Under the pieces are notes generated by a model. That model did not search any database. It saw nothing but the letters and a program-made list of their open reading frames with translations, and had not been told where the DNA came from. Shown piece after piece: positions 38,434-47,249 of a DNA stretch of 64,000 nt. How positions within the stretch are numbered: the first letter of the stretch is position 1; every line of letters starts with the position of its first letter. The stretch spans positions 2,976,001 through 3,040,000 of the forward strand of contig NZ_CP040272.1 of assembly GCF_013393905.1 (NCBI RefSeq), written 5' to 3'. The DNA comes from Nostoc sp. C052 (GTDB taxonomy: Bacteria; Cyanobacteriota; Cyanobacteriia; Cyanobacteriales; Nostocaceae). A program made the position numbers and the translations under genes.

Positions 38434-39909
38434 ATGTCTTCTAAAAAGACAGACCCTCTGTTGAATTGGTTGATCGCCATAACACTTATATTTGGTTTCT
38501 CATTGACTGTAATTTTCTTTGTCTTGTCCAGTATTAAAGAATTGTCAATTCAGGAAAAAATCCAGTATAGAAACCAAGCTTTAACAACTACTGCAATAGT
38601 TTTTCTCGCATCGGCAGCAATGTTTAATACCTATTATGCAGCAAGGCGTGCCCAAGCGATGCAAAAGAGTGCGATCGCATCTGAGAAAAACTTAGAAATT
38701 GGCCTGCAAAATGCCAAACTCAATCAAGACAGATTGATTGCAGAGCGCTTTATGGGCGCGATTGCCCAGCTTGGGCATGAAAAGGTTGAAACCCGCACAG
38801 GTGCAATTTATGCTCTAGAAAGAGTTGCTCAGGATTTTCCTCAAGAACACTGGACAATTATGGAAATTCTCACTGCCTTTGTGCGAGAGAATGCACCTAT
38901 TCAGCACGTAAAAGCAGAGCAACAAAACCCCGAATCTCAAGGAGCAGTTTATTCAAGTAGGCGTAGAGGTGGGTCGCGTCCGACACCAGAGGTAGAGCAA
39001 AATCTTCATGAAGAATTGCCAAAAATACGCACTGATATTCAAGCAGCTCTGAGTGTTATTGGCAGACGTAATTTACTCGAAGACCCAAAAGATCAGAAAC
39101 TTGATTTACGTAACACTGACATTAGACAAGCAGACCTACTAAAAACTAACCTGCAACAAGCTGACCTGCGTGGGGCTGACTTGAGTGGGGCTGACTTACG
39201 TGGGGCTGACTTGAGTGGAGCAGACCTTAGTGGCGCTAAACTCATTAGGTCGATTCTTTATGAAACCAAATTACTAAAAGCTAGTTTATATGGAGCTAAC
39301 CTTTGTTGGGCTAACCTCAATCGTACCAACCTCTCTGGAGCAAATCTACGTTCAGCTAATCTCTCTGGAGCAAGTCTGCGTGCAGCTAATTTACAGGGAG
39401 CGAACCTTTATAAAGCTAACTTGCAACAAGCGACTTTAAAAGTCGCGAATCTTTCTGGAGCAAAGTTGTTTTTAGCTAACTTGCAAGGAGCAAAATTGGG
39501 TAAAGCCAACCTACAGCAAACGGGTTTGATTGGTGCTAACCTCTGTGGGGCGAACTTAAATGGAGCTAATCTTTCTGGGGCTAATTTGAATGCAGCTAAA
39601 CTCCACCAAACAGAAGTCTATTTTGCCAACCTCTCAGAAGCTAGTTTAACGGAAGCTGATTTGTATCAGGCTAACCTCATTGGAGCAAACTTGTATAGGG
39701 CAACCTTTTATCAAGCTAATCTAACTCAGGCAAACTTGATGGGAGCTAACTTTTCACAGACTAACCTAAGTGATGTCAAACTGGAAGGAACGATTTTGAC
39801 AGGAGCGAAAAACTTAGAGTTGCAGCAGATTAGAGATGCACTTGGCGATCGCACCACTCGTCTACCTGATTATATCGAAGCACCGACACATTGGCGGCAG
39901 TCTGGTTAA
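38434..39909 (+). CDS. Membrane-anchored pentapeptide-repeat protein
   Basis: 491 residues. Two N-terminal hydrophobic helices (LLNWLIAITLIFGFSLTVIFF and ALTTTAIVFLASAAMFNTYYA) anchor it. A domain homologous to the previous gene follows (TGAIYALERVAQDFPQEHWTIMEILTAFVRENAP ... IRTDIQAALSVIGRR), then about 46 pentapeptide repeats (A(N/D)LxG type) to about 455. The short C-terminal end is LELQQIRDALGDRTTRLP. The genes are tandem but 437 bp apart. Function unknown. Confidence 0.88.
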   Translation: MSSKKTDPLLNWLIAITLIFGFSLTVIFFVLSSIKELSIQEKIQYRNQALTTTAIVFLASAAMFNTYYAARRAQAMQKSAIASEKNLEIGLQNAKLNQDRLIAERFMGAIAQLGHEKVETRTGAIYALERVAQDFPQEHWTIMEILTAFVRENAPIQHVKAEQQNPESQGAVYSSRRRGGSRPTPEVEQNLHEELPKIRTDIQAALSVIGRRNLLEDPKDQKLDLRNTDIRQADLLKTNLQQADLRGADLSGADLRGADLSGADLSGAKLIRSILYETKLLKASLYGANLCWANLNRTNLSGANLRSANLSGASLRAANLQGANLYKANLQQATLKVANLSGAKLFLANLQGAKLGKANLQQTGLIGANLCGANLNGANLSGANLNAAKLHQTEVYFANLSEASLTEADLYQANLIGANLYRATFYQANLTQANLMGANFSQTNLSDVKLEGTILTGAKNLELQQIRDALGDRTTRLPDYIEAPTHWRQSG

Positions 39910-40010
39910 GTTATCACAGCATCATTAGTTATTTGGGCGTATTCTACCATTTTCCCTTAATGCTATAGTTTTTACCAAAAGTCTCCGTAACAATTATGGA
40001 GATGAGGAAG

Positions 40011-40121
40011 ATGAAATCTATGTCTGATAACAACACACATATACTGAGAAATTTATTTATTGGATTATTTATCGAAAAACAAGAAATAGATGAGAGTAAA
40101 TTGCATCACAAGCATGATTAG
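40011..40121 (+). CDS. Small ORF, 36 residues, unproven
   Basis: ATG 40011 with a good ribosome-binding site (GAGGAAG, directly upstream) begins MKSMSDNNTHILRNLFIGLF and continues to TAG at 40119-40121. A hydrophobic patch is followed by a charged tail. It could be a small protein or leftover of the IS-disturbed region. Confidence 0.35.
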   Translation: MKSMSDNNTHILRNLFIGLFIEKQEIDESKLHHKHD

Positions 40122-40202
40122 GCAAAACCTGTAAATCCTCTCCCTTGCTCCCTGCACCCTGCTCCCCTGCCGCCTCAATATGCAAACTATAATCAAAACA
40201 GC

Positions 40203-40956
40203 GGCGTTGCATAATAGAGAGATGAATTGAGGTCATCTACTGTGCAATGTCCATACTGCGGCTCTACAGAAATCAGAAAGAATGGGAAACGTAAAGGTAA
40301 ACAAAATCACATTTGTACTCATTGCAATCGCCAATTTATTGATGTATACGATCAGCCAAAAGGATATTCAGAAGAACTAAAACAAGAATGCTTAAAAATC
40401 TACCTTAACGGCATGGGTTTTCGTGGTATTGAACGAGTTAAAGGCGTACACCATACTACGATCATCTATTGGGTCAAACAACTAGGAGAGAAGCTGCCAG
40501 ATGTACCAAAAGAAGATATGATTCCAGAAGTTGCAGAACTGGATGAATTAGAGACATTCATCGGCTCAAAAAAAACAAAATTTGGTTGTGGACAGCAGTA
40601 AATCACTTTACTCAAGGTATTTTAGCTTGGGTTTTAGGAGACCATAGTTCTGAAACTTTTAAGCCACTTTGGGAAATTGTTGAACAGTGGAAAAGCTATT
40701 TTTATGTGACCAATGGCTGGAAGGTTTACCCAAGTTTTATCCCCGATGGAGACCAAATTGTGAGTAAAACATATATGACACGGATGGAAAATGAAAATAC
40801 TCGGTTACGTCATTATCTTGCACGCCTTCACCGCAAAACTTTATGCTATTCCAAATCAGAACAAATGCTGAGATACTCGATTAAATTATTACTTCATTAT
40901 TTAAAGTATAAAATTATACCAACATAAATTAATTCATCCCTTCATTCAGCAATGCC
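40203..40956. mobile_element. IS1-family insertion sequence
   Basis: 754 bp. Inverted ends GGCGTTGC at 40203 and the complement of GCAATGCC at 40949-40956, with further pairing GATGAATT / AATTCATC inward. The right end fuses with the truncated helicase gene. I see no target duplication at the two flanks, which fits an IS-associated deletion rather than a clean insertion. Confidence 0.85.
40227..40927 (+). CDS. IS1-family transposase in two frames (-1 shift)
   Basis: First part (40227-40601): zinc-finger-like CPYCGSTEIRKNGKRKGK...CTHCNRQF and a helix-turn-helix. Second part (from about 40570 to 40927): WTAVNHFTQGILAWVLGDHSSE...YMTRMENENTRLRHYLARLHRKT. Run of eight A at 40568-40575 is the obvious -1 slip site joining ...GSKK to NKIWLWTAVN. 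The motif usually read as TDGWKVYP is here TNGWKVYP, so an acidic catalytic residue may be lost. Possibly inactive. Confidence 0.8.
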
Positions 40957-41823
40957 CAGACTTGCTAAAAGTTGTTGAGAAAACGCAACCAGTGCATTTG
41001 TATAAGTTGTAAATAGGATTTTAGGTTTTTCGATTCCGTTGGCTTGGAGGATTTCTACCAACGCACGAACACGGTAAAGTGCAACGGTACTTTTTCCCGT
41101 ACCAGGGCCACCTTTTAGCAGTGTAGGGCCAGAAGCGTTGATTGCCCAACTGACGAACTTTTCTTGTTCGGGATTGAGTTTGAGTAAAAATCCCAGCAAC
41201 TCACCTTCAGTGAAGCGCAATAAATCATCAGTGCTACCTGTAATAAAGCTGGGTTGGTTAAGAACTTGGTCAAAATTGGGTTCAGCGATACAATCAAAAA
41301 TGCGATCGCACCACTTCCCTGGTAAGTTGACTGCCATTAAATCATCTAATGTCCGACACGCGGTTAATGTTGTCCAATATTCTTCTGGTAGTCGCAACCG
41401 GTGAAGCAAATCTTCAGTAATTTCCACGGGTAGCGGGCTTTCTGTGTTGGAGGTATCAGGCAAAACCAAGTTTGGGGTATAAGTTGGTTTTACAGCCAGT
41501 AATGCTTCTACATCTGGCAGAGTCCTGATATCAATATCAGTTGTTTCAGCAACTAGCTTATCGCCTTTGTATACATCTTTACGAGCATCTACACCCAGCA
41601 AGGCTACCCATTGATCGCCAAAAGTATAAATTATGCGATAGTCACCTGAACGCAAGCGATACACATCACCCTTGTAGCCATGTAATTTCTTCTTTAAATT
41701 ACCGTGGGGTTTGGGATCGTCGCGCAATACTTCGATTTTTTCTAAAATTTGCACTACGTACTCTTTAGGAATAGCCAAGAGTTGGTTAGTGAAGGTAGGT
41801 TTATGGATGATCTCGAAAGTCAT
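40942..41823 (-). pseudogene. RelE-like / UvrD-type helicase fusion, 3'-truncated by IS1
   Basis: 293 residues remain. Residues 1-95 look like a RelE/ParE toxin fold (FEIIHKPTFTNQLLAIP, LHGYKGDVYRLRSGDYRIIYTF). After a linker comes a superfamily-1 helicase start: Walker A LLKGGPGTGKSTVALY and motif Ia ILFTTYTNALVAFSQQLLASL. The last four residues (GIAE) and the stop are read from the IS1 inverted repeat. The helicase C-terminus is lost. Family knowledge: this fusion occurs in cyanobacteria in defence or accessory regions. Function unproven. Confidence 0.83.
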
Positions 41824-42103
41824 TATGGATAAGTATTTATACGTATAAAATATAAGTGTGTTTAAACACTATTAAAAATTATACTCAATCTTCAATGAGG
41901 AATGGGAAATTGGTAATGGGTAATGGGATAAAAAACCCTTTTCTCTGCTTTATCCAAATGATTTAAATGCCAGCAAGTTAAACTTTTGCTCATTTTTAAA
42001 ATGTAATATTTAGTTGAGAACTATAGTAATTTATTATTATAAAAATTTTATTTATTAGCCCAAAAATTATAAAATTGTATTGGATGAAATTTGGGTGTAA
42101 TTA
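41824..42103. other. AT-rich intergenic region
   Basis: 280 bp between divergent genes. A short ggtaatggg-type repeat (41900-41930) is present, with no gene. Confidence 0.6.
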
Positions 42104-42928
42104 GTGTCTTTTGATAATGTTTGTAAAATATTAGCAGAGAAATATCCAACGGATTTTGCCCGGTGGCTGCTACCTGATGAACCACAAAAAATAAAAGTAT
42201 TAAAAACTGAATTAAGCATCGAACCAATTCGAGCGGATTCTGTTACGTTTTTACAAACAGAGAATCGGATTTTGCATCTAGAATTTCAAACAACAGCAAA
42301 ATCTGAAACTCCCATTCCCTTACGAATGTTGGATTACTTTGTCAGGTTAGTGCGACAGTATGATGTTCCAATAACGCAAGTAGTGATTTTTTTACAAGAG
42401 ACAAGTAACGAAATCGCTTTTACTGAAGAATATGTGAATGAGATGACACATCACCGCTATCGTGTCGTGAGAATGTGGGAACAAGATTCGGCGTTATTTC
42501 TGGATAATCCTGCATTGTTACCGTTAGCACCTTTAACACAGACAGATTCACCCCAAAGGTTATTATCGCAGGTTGCCCAGAGTGTTGCTAGAATCTCAGA
42601 TATGGAAACTCGGCAGAATATCGCCGCTTACACAGAGATATTAGCAGGTTTAAAGTTTGAGAAGGATTTAATTCAGCAATTTTTAGGAGAGGAAATTATG
42701 CAAGAATCTGTAATTTATCAGGATATTTTGCAGAAAGGAGATAAGCAAGGTGAAGAACGTACAATTATACGCCAGCTTAATAGACGGTTTGGCGAAATAG
42801 ATTCATCATTGATTGATAAAATTAGAGTGCTATCTGTTGAAAAGCTAGATGATTTAGCAGAAGGATTACTAGACTTTTCAGAAGTATCTGATTTAGTAGC
42901 TTGGTTAGACGAACAAGAAAGAAATTAA
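42104..42928 (+). CDS. Rpn-family nuclease-like protein with DUF4351
   Basis: 274 residues from GTG 42104. The N-terminal half looks like a PD-(D/E)XK nuclease of the Rpn group: RADSVTFLQTENRILHLEFQT gives Asp and Glu-x-Gln. The middle ends with FLGEEIMQESVIYQDILQKGDKQG, then DUF4351 (IIRQLNRRFGEIDSSLIDKIRVLSVEKL...LVAWLDEQE). Rpn proteins promote RecA-independent recombination in E. coli and associate with mobile DNA; the present role is unproven. A terminator follows at 42963-42987. Confidence 0.86.
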   Translation: MSFDNVCKILAEKYPTDFARWLLPDEPQKIKVLKTELSIEPIRADSVTFLQTENRILHLEFQTTAKSETPIPLRMLDYFVRLVRQYDVPITQVVIFLQETSNEIAFTEEYVNEMTHHRYRVVRMWEQDSALFLDNPALLPLAPLTQTDSPQRLLSQVAQSVARISDMETRQNIAAYTEILAGLKFEKDLIQQFLGEEIMQESVIYQDILQKGDKQGEERTIIRQLNRRFGEIDSSLIDKIRVLSVEKLDDLAEGLLDFSEVSDLVAWLDEQERN

Positions 42929-42962
42929 TTTCAGGTGTTGATAAACTATAAAGTGATAAAGT

Positions 42963-42987
42963 CGGAGTTTTTAACTCCGCCTTTTTA
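42963..42987 (+). terminator. Rho-independent terminator after the Rpn gene
   Basis: CGGAG-TTTTTAA-CTCCG hairpin followed by CCTTTTT, 35 bp after the stop codon. Confidence 0.75.
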
Positions 42988-43077
42988 TATAGTCCGTATT
43001 CATATAAATTAAAGCAAATCTAAATTACTTAATATTTTTACAACACTAGAGTATTTATTTTATGGTAACAATGTACT

Positions 43078-43392
43078 ATGTCAATATCTGATCAATTATT
43101 AAGTGAAGATTTTATGCAACAGTCAGTCAATGATGAAAATATTTTATATCCAGGTGCGTACCATTTGTTTAATTGTTTAGTTCGTAGTCGTTTTTGTGAT
43201 ATTAGTGAACTTGAGGAAGAAATACCTGGAATATCCGAACGCATTCGCGGATTGAATCTGCAACAGTTAGAAGGATTTGCAATAGCTTTTATGGAATTTA
43301 CAGATGCAATTGATTTAAAGGTTTGGTTAGATGAATATGAGCATGAAAAGGATTGGGAAAATCGGTTTGTAAAAAAGGTATTTAATTGGTGA
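43078..43392 (+). CDS. Small DUF4351-like protein, probably a remnant
   Basis: 104 residues. The segment ISERIRGLNLQQLEGFAIAFMEFTDAIDLKVWLDEYE matches the C-terminal DUF4351 of the preceding gene (LIDKIRVLSVEKLDDLAEGL...), but the nuclease half and part of the DUF4351 (RQLxRRFG) are missing or diverged. It could be a decayed paralogue or a short antagonist; I favour decay. Confidence 0.6.
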   Translation: MSISDQLLSEDFMQQSVNDENILYPGAYHLFNCLVRSRFCDISELEEEIPGISERIRGLNLQQLEGFAIAFMEFTDAIDLKVWLDEYEHEKDWENRFVKKVFNW

Positions 43393-43420
43393 AAGAGGGT
43401 TCATCTTCCATATTATCAAC

Positions 43421-46094
43421 CTAAAATAAACTCAACTGCCCATTATCATTATCTTGATTTTTAGATTCCGCTTGCGCCTTTTTCTTACCTCCAGATTTAC
43501 CTTTTTTCTTGCCTTTATCATGTAAACCCTGTGCTACCTCTTCAGCATAGCGTTGGTGATTTAATTCTAATAATCTATCTAGCACTTCTCGCCGTGCTGT
43601 TTCGCTGATGGTGAAGCGTAAGCCTTGTTTGGTTTGGTGGAAACCATGAGATAATTCTAAATCTTGCCAACCGTAAGCAGCAGCTACAGCATTATCCATT
43701 TCTATGTGCAATTCGCGCAATTGTTGAATATCGGCGGCGGTTTCGTCGGGGTTGTGGAAGCGGTTGTAGGTTTTGGTTAATCCTTCTTGGCGTGTTTGCA
43801 TGATATTTTGGCGATGGTTGTAGTAGCGATCGCCTATTTCTTCTAGGTTTGCGGTTGATGTGGGGAAAGGGAAAGTTTCAAAGCAGTCTGAGGGAGAATA
43901 ATTCAGTCGTGTTTCAAGACTTGATGAATATTGTCTAGCCCAACATTCATGAATTGTAGATTGCAATATTGCATATTCATACCAATTCTTTAAAGAAAAA
44001 ACACAACATCTATGAGCATAAACCCATCCTGTAGGGCAGAATGCAGGTGCAAAATATTGAGTTACTATACATAGGACTAATACTCGTTTTTGGTTTGCGA
44101 TCGCATTATAGAGTGCTGGTCTTTTTTCTCCATATTGCCACCAATAATCACGATAAACTTTTCTATTATTCTTAGCTCTCTCCGGCTTAATTTTCTCCCT
44201 AACAATCTTCAAACAATCAGGATAATCACTTGCATAAGGTCTACCTTTAGGCTTTTTCAAGTCATCATGTTCAGCATCCAAAGGATAATCCTTAAAATTT
44301 ATCACCCAACGACTCGGTGATTGGTCAGGACGTGAATTCAAATCCTCACCATTCAAATAAGGAAATAAAACATTTTTATTTTTCGCATCTTTTTCAATCA
44401 GTGCTTGTATTTCCTCTGGTGTCATCACAAAACCCATCCCCAGCACAATCGAACCTTGAAAAGATTTACTTTGATTTGCTATTAACTTATGTGGATTTCC
44501 GATAGCTTTCCCTAGATTTGTTAAAAATGCCGTAATTCCATCAACAATCTTATCATCTAAAACAAACTCACCCAACCAATTACCCTGTCGTAACCACACA
44601 TAAGCAACTTCTAAACTTGCAATACCCGACCATTTTCTAGTAGGTACTGCACGAGTAATTACACCACTATCAGCAATTAATTGGTCTAACGCAACCTCGC
44701 GGGTATCACCTTGGGCTATTGTATTTGTAGCAATTAAGCCAAACCCACCATTAATATTTAATAACTGCTTGGCGTGTAAGAAAAAATAAGCACAAAGGTC
44801 AGCACTACCGCGTTTATCATTCGCAATCCATTTAACTAAAAAATCTCGATAAGCTGTACTCAAAGCACCTGTAATTTTTTGTCCACCCATAAACGGGGGA
44901 TTTCCCACGATCGCATCAAATCCAACCCTCGCCCCCGTCCCCTCTCCCTCTGGGCGAGGGGTGACTTTACTCCCTTTCCCAGAGGGAGAGGGCTGAGGTG
45001 AGGGCAAAAACACCTCTGGAAATTCTAACTCCCAATGAAACGGACGCAATTTTTCTAAATCAGGTAAAACTCGTCTATCTTTTTCAGAAATACTCGCACC
45101 ATCCCGAAACACCGTTAACAGAGTTTGTCGTAATCCTTCCTTTTCTGACTCTGGTAAATTATTAAAATAACTACTAACCAATAAATTACAACCATCGCGT
45201 AAATCATTGGCTACAGCCTTCGCTTTTGTTAGCAAGTACTCCTTATGTTTTTGGTCTTCAGTCGTAATTACTGGTTTAGCAGCAATTTGTCGCCGTAATT
45301 CAATAATTTGTTCAATATCCCGACGAAGATTTTCACCAATTAACGCCAATGAAACCCTTTCTCTTGTGTCTAAATTCCAATAACGCAACTGTTCCAAACT
45401 CACCCCAATCAGCGAATCCCCACACTTCAGGGCATGATCCACAAAGGTAAACGGACGATTCTTTTGCAACGTTATCAACCACAAAGATAACTTCGCCATC
45501 TCCACAGCTAAGGGGTTTTTATCCACCCCATACAAACACCTGTCCGCAATTATACGCTGCGCCACTATCAACCGTTCATCCGCATCTTTAGGAATTACAC
45601 ACTCCTCTGGACGCGACTTAGATAAAGTTCCCTCCGGTGCAGTCACCACCTTCCCCGGATTCGCCTTTTCCGCATTTTCCCACGCTTCCACCAACCGTTC
45701 CGCCAAATAGCGACAAGTCTGCACCAAAAACGCCCCCGAACCCATTGCCATATCGCAGATTTTCAACTTTAATAACTCTGCTGCTGACTTGAGTTTCCAC
45801 TGTTCCTTCGGCTTCCCCTCAGCCACACCCTCATACACCAACGGTTCCAAGGTGTAGCACAATTTCTTCCGTCAAACTGCGCGGCGTGTAGTGTGTCCCC
45901 GTCTCCCGGCGATCGCTTCCCTGCGTCACATACACGCTTCCCGTAGGAATCACCATCGGATAACCTAAAGTATCTAATCTTACTAACCCAGCAAAAGGCA
46001 ACACGCGGTTAAATAGTTCCTGGTCATTATTACACGCCGTCAACAAACGTTGTTCCTCATACGCTGTCAACTCTTGCTTTAAAGCTTTCTGCAA
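43421..46094 (-). pseudogene. Eco57I-type N6-adenine methylase, frameshifted and IS-interrupted
   Basis: Main frame 43421-45862 (up to 813 residues) has the methylase motif I CDMAMGSGAFLVQTCRYLA and the catalytic GNPPF, typical of Eco57I/type IIG-like modification enzymes. The N-terminal piece 45831-46094 (TGTHYTPRSLTEEIV, the usual lead-in) is in another frame, and the two join only with a 1-bp shift near 45855. A second break is the IS982-like element at 46145. Beyond it 47161-47204 reads in frame (DLEIY-ELIKFLKAEAG). The tail is Lys-rich and ends in QLSLF, a beta-clamp-binding pattern. An 81-bp repeat insert lies at 44924-45006. Confidence 0.83.
44924..45006. repeat. Pro/Gly-rich palindromic repeat in frame in the methylase
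   Basis: The palindromic block CCCCTCTCCCTCTGGGCGAG / CCCAGAGGGAGAGGGC adds about 27 residues (PSPQPSPSGKGSKVTPRPEG and onward) just before the catalytic GFDAIVGNPPF segment without breaking the frame. Confidence 0.8.
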
Positions 46095-46184
46095 AGCAGA
46101 CTGCGATCGCCCAGCCTCCGCTTTCAGAAATTTAATTAATTCACGCCTAATGTGAATTAGAAAAAAGGCGGGAGAAGTAAGAAG

Positions 46185-47147
46185 ATGAAAGTTACCAGCT
46201 TTTCAACTCAGACTTCCCCCATGAATAGCATAGACTTTGGAACGCTATTAACGACAATCTTTGTAGTGGTAGATGATTGGTATCAAAAGCAAGTAAAAAA
46301 GACAACGCTCCTAAAACCAGGAGTTAAAGTAAGAATGAGCGATAGTGAAATCATGACACTAGCACTGGTAATGGATTATTTGCCTTTTCCGGGAGAAACA
46401 CAGTTTCTGGGTTTTATCCGAGGAAATTACTTTGAATGGTTTCCCAATTTACTTGACCAAAGTCAATTCAATCGTCGCTTACGTAAGTTGGATGGAATGT
46501 TAGAAAACTTACGCCGTAGTTGGGTAGAGCAATTGGTTGGAGAAAGTGAAAAATATTTCCTTCTCGACACCAAACCATTACCAGTATTAGGACTCAAACG
46601 TGACAAGCGACATAGTGATTTTGCCGCAAATGCTACTCCTGGTTGGTGTGCCGCTAGAGAAATGCGTTATTTTGGCTACAAGCTAGTTATGCTGTCAACG
46701 TGGAATGGAATCCCCATTGCTTATGATATAGTGCCTGCTAATACAGATAAAAGAATTGCTGCTGATGGTGTTCTGGAGATGGTTAGCGCTAGTGATATTT
46801 ACGCAGACAAAGGATTTATCTCTGCCGATTGGCAGGCCGCGATGCCTACGGCGGGCTTCGCCTACGCTCGTCGCACTGGTAATCGAATCTGGACACTCAA
46901 GCGCGATAACCAGCATCTTCAACATTCTCATGGCTTGAAGCGCTTTATTAGTCGTGTTCGCCAGCGTGTAGAAGGTGTTTTTCACGAAATTCAAAACACT
47001 GGCCGTAATCCCGAACGCTTACTCAACAAAACTGTTGATGGCTTTTGTGTACATATTGCAGCCAAGATTGCATCTCATACTCTGCGTTTGTTGCTCCGTC
47101 GCCGTTTTGGTATTGATGTTCTCACTTTCCAGTCTCAACCTGTTTAA
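46185..47147 (+). CDS. IS982-family-like transposase
   Basis: 320 residues, apparently intact. RMSDSEIMTLALVMDYLPFPGE at the N-terminus, EKYFLLDTKPLPV (first Asp), SASDIYADKGFIS (second Asp) and RQRVEGVFHEIQNT (Glu). Insert AAMPTAGFAYARR is translated from a REP-like repeat at about 46839-46870, placed just after DKGFISADWQ and before GNRIWTLKR. Met at 46221 is an alternative start. Family assignment is by pattern only; activity with the insert is uncertain. Confidence 0.82.
   Translation: MKVTSFSTQTSPMNSIDFGTLLTTIFVVVDDWYQKQVKKTTLLKPGVKVRMSDSEIMTLALVMDYLPFPGETQFLGFIRGNYFEWFPNLLDQSQFNRRLRKLDGMLENLRRSWVEQLVGESEKYFLLDTKPLPVLGLKRDKRHSDFAANATPGWCAAREMRYFGYKLVMLSTWNGIPIAYDIVPANTDKRIAADGVLEMVSASDIYADKGFISADWQAAMPTAGFAYARRTGNRIWTLKRDNQHLQHSHGLKRFISRVRQRVEGVFHEIQNTGRNPERLLNKTVDGFCVHIAAKIASHTLRLLLRRRFGIDVLTFQSQPV
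46839..46870. repeat. REP-like palindrome inside the transposase
   Basis: GCGATGCCTACGGCGGGCTT and its palindromic continuation (CGCCTACGC). Same family as 53632-53660 (outside genes) and 35687-35714. Confidence 0.8.
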
Positions 47148-47249
47148 TTCACATTAGGCGTAAATTTCTAAATCTTGATGCTTTCTAACCAGTTCTTTAA
47201 CCATTTGCTTCTCTGTCTAATATTTACTCACTCCCCCTACCTCCCCATC

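Larger units (their letters stand above)
46145..47160. mobile_element. IS982-like insertion sequence
   Basis: Exact inverted ends CGCCTAATGTGAATTA (46145-46160) and its complement (47145-47160); length 1016 bp. It interrupts the methylase gene: removing it joins the two flanks in the same frame. No target duplication is obvious. Confidence 0.8.
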
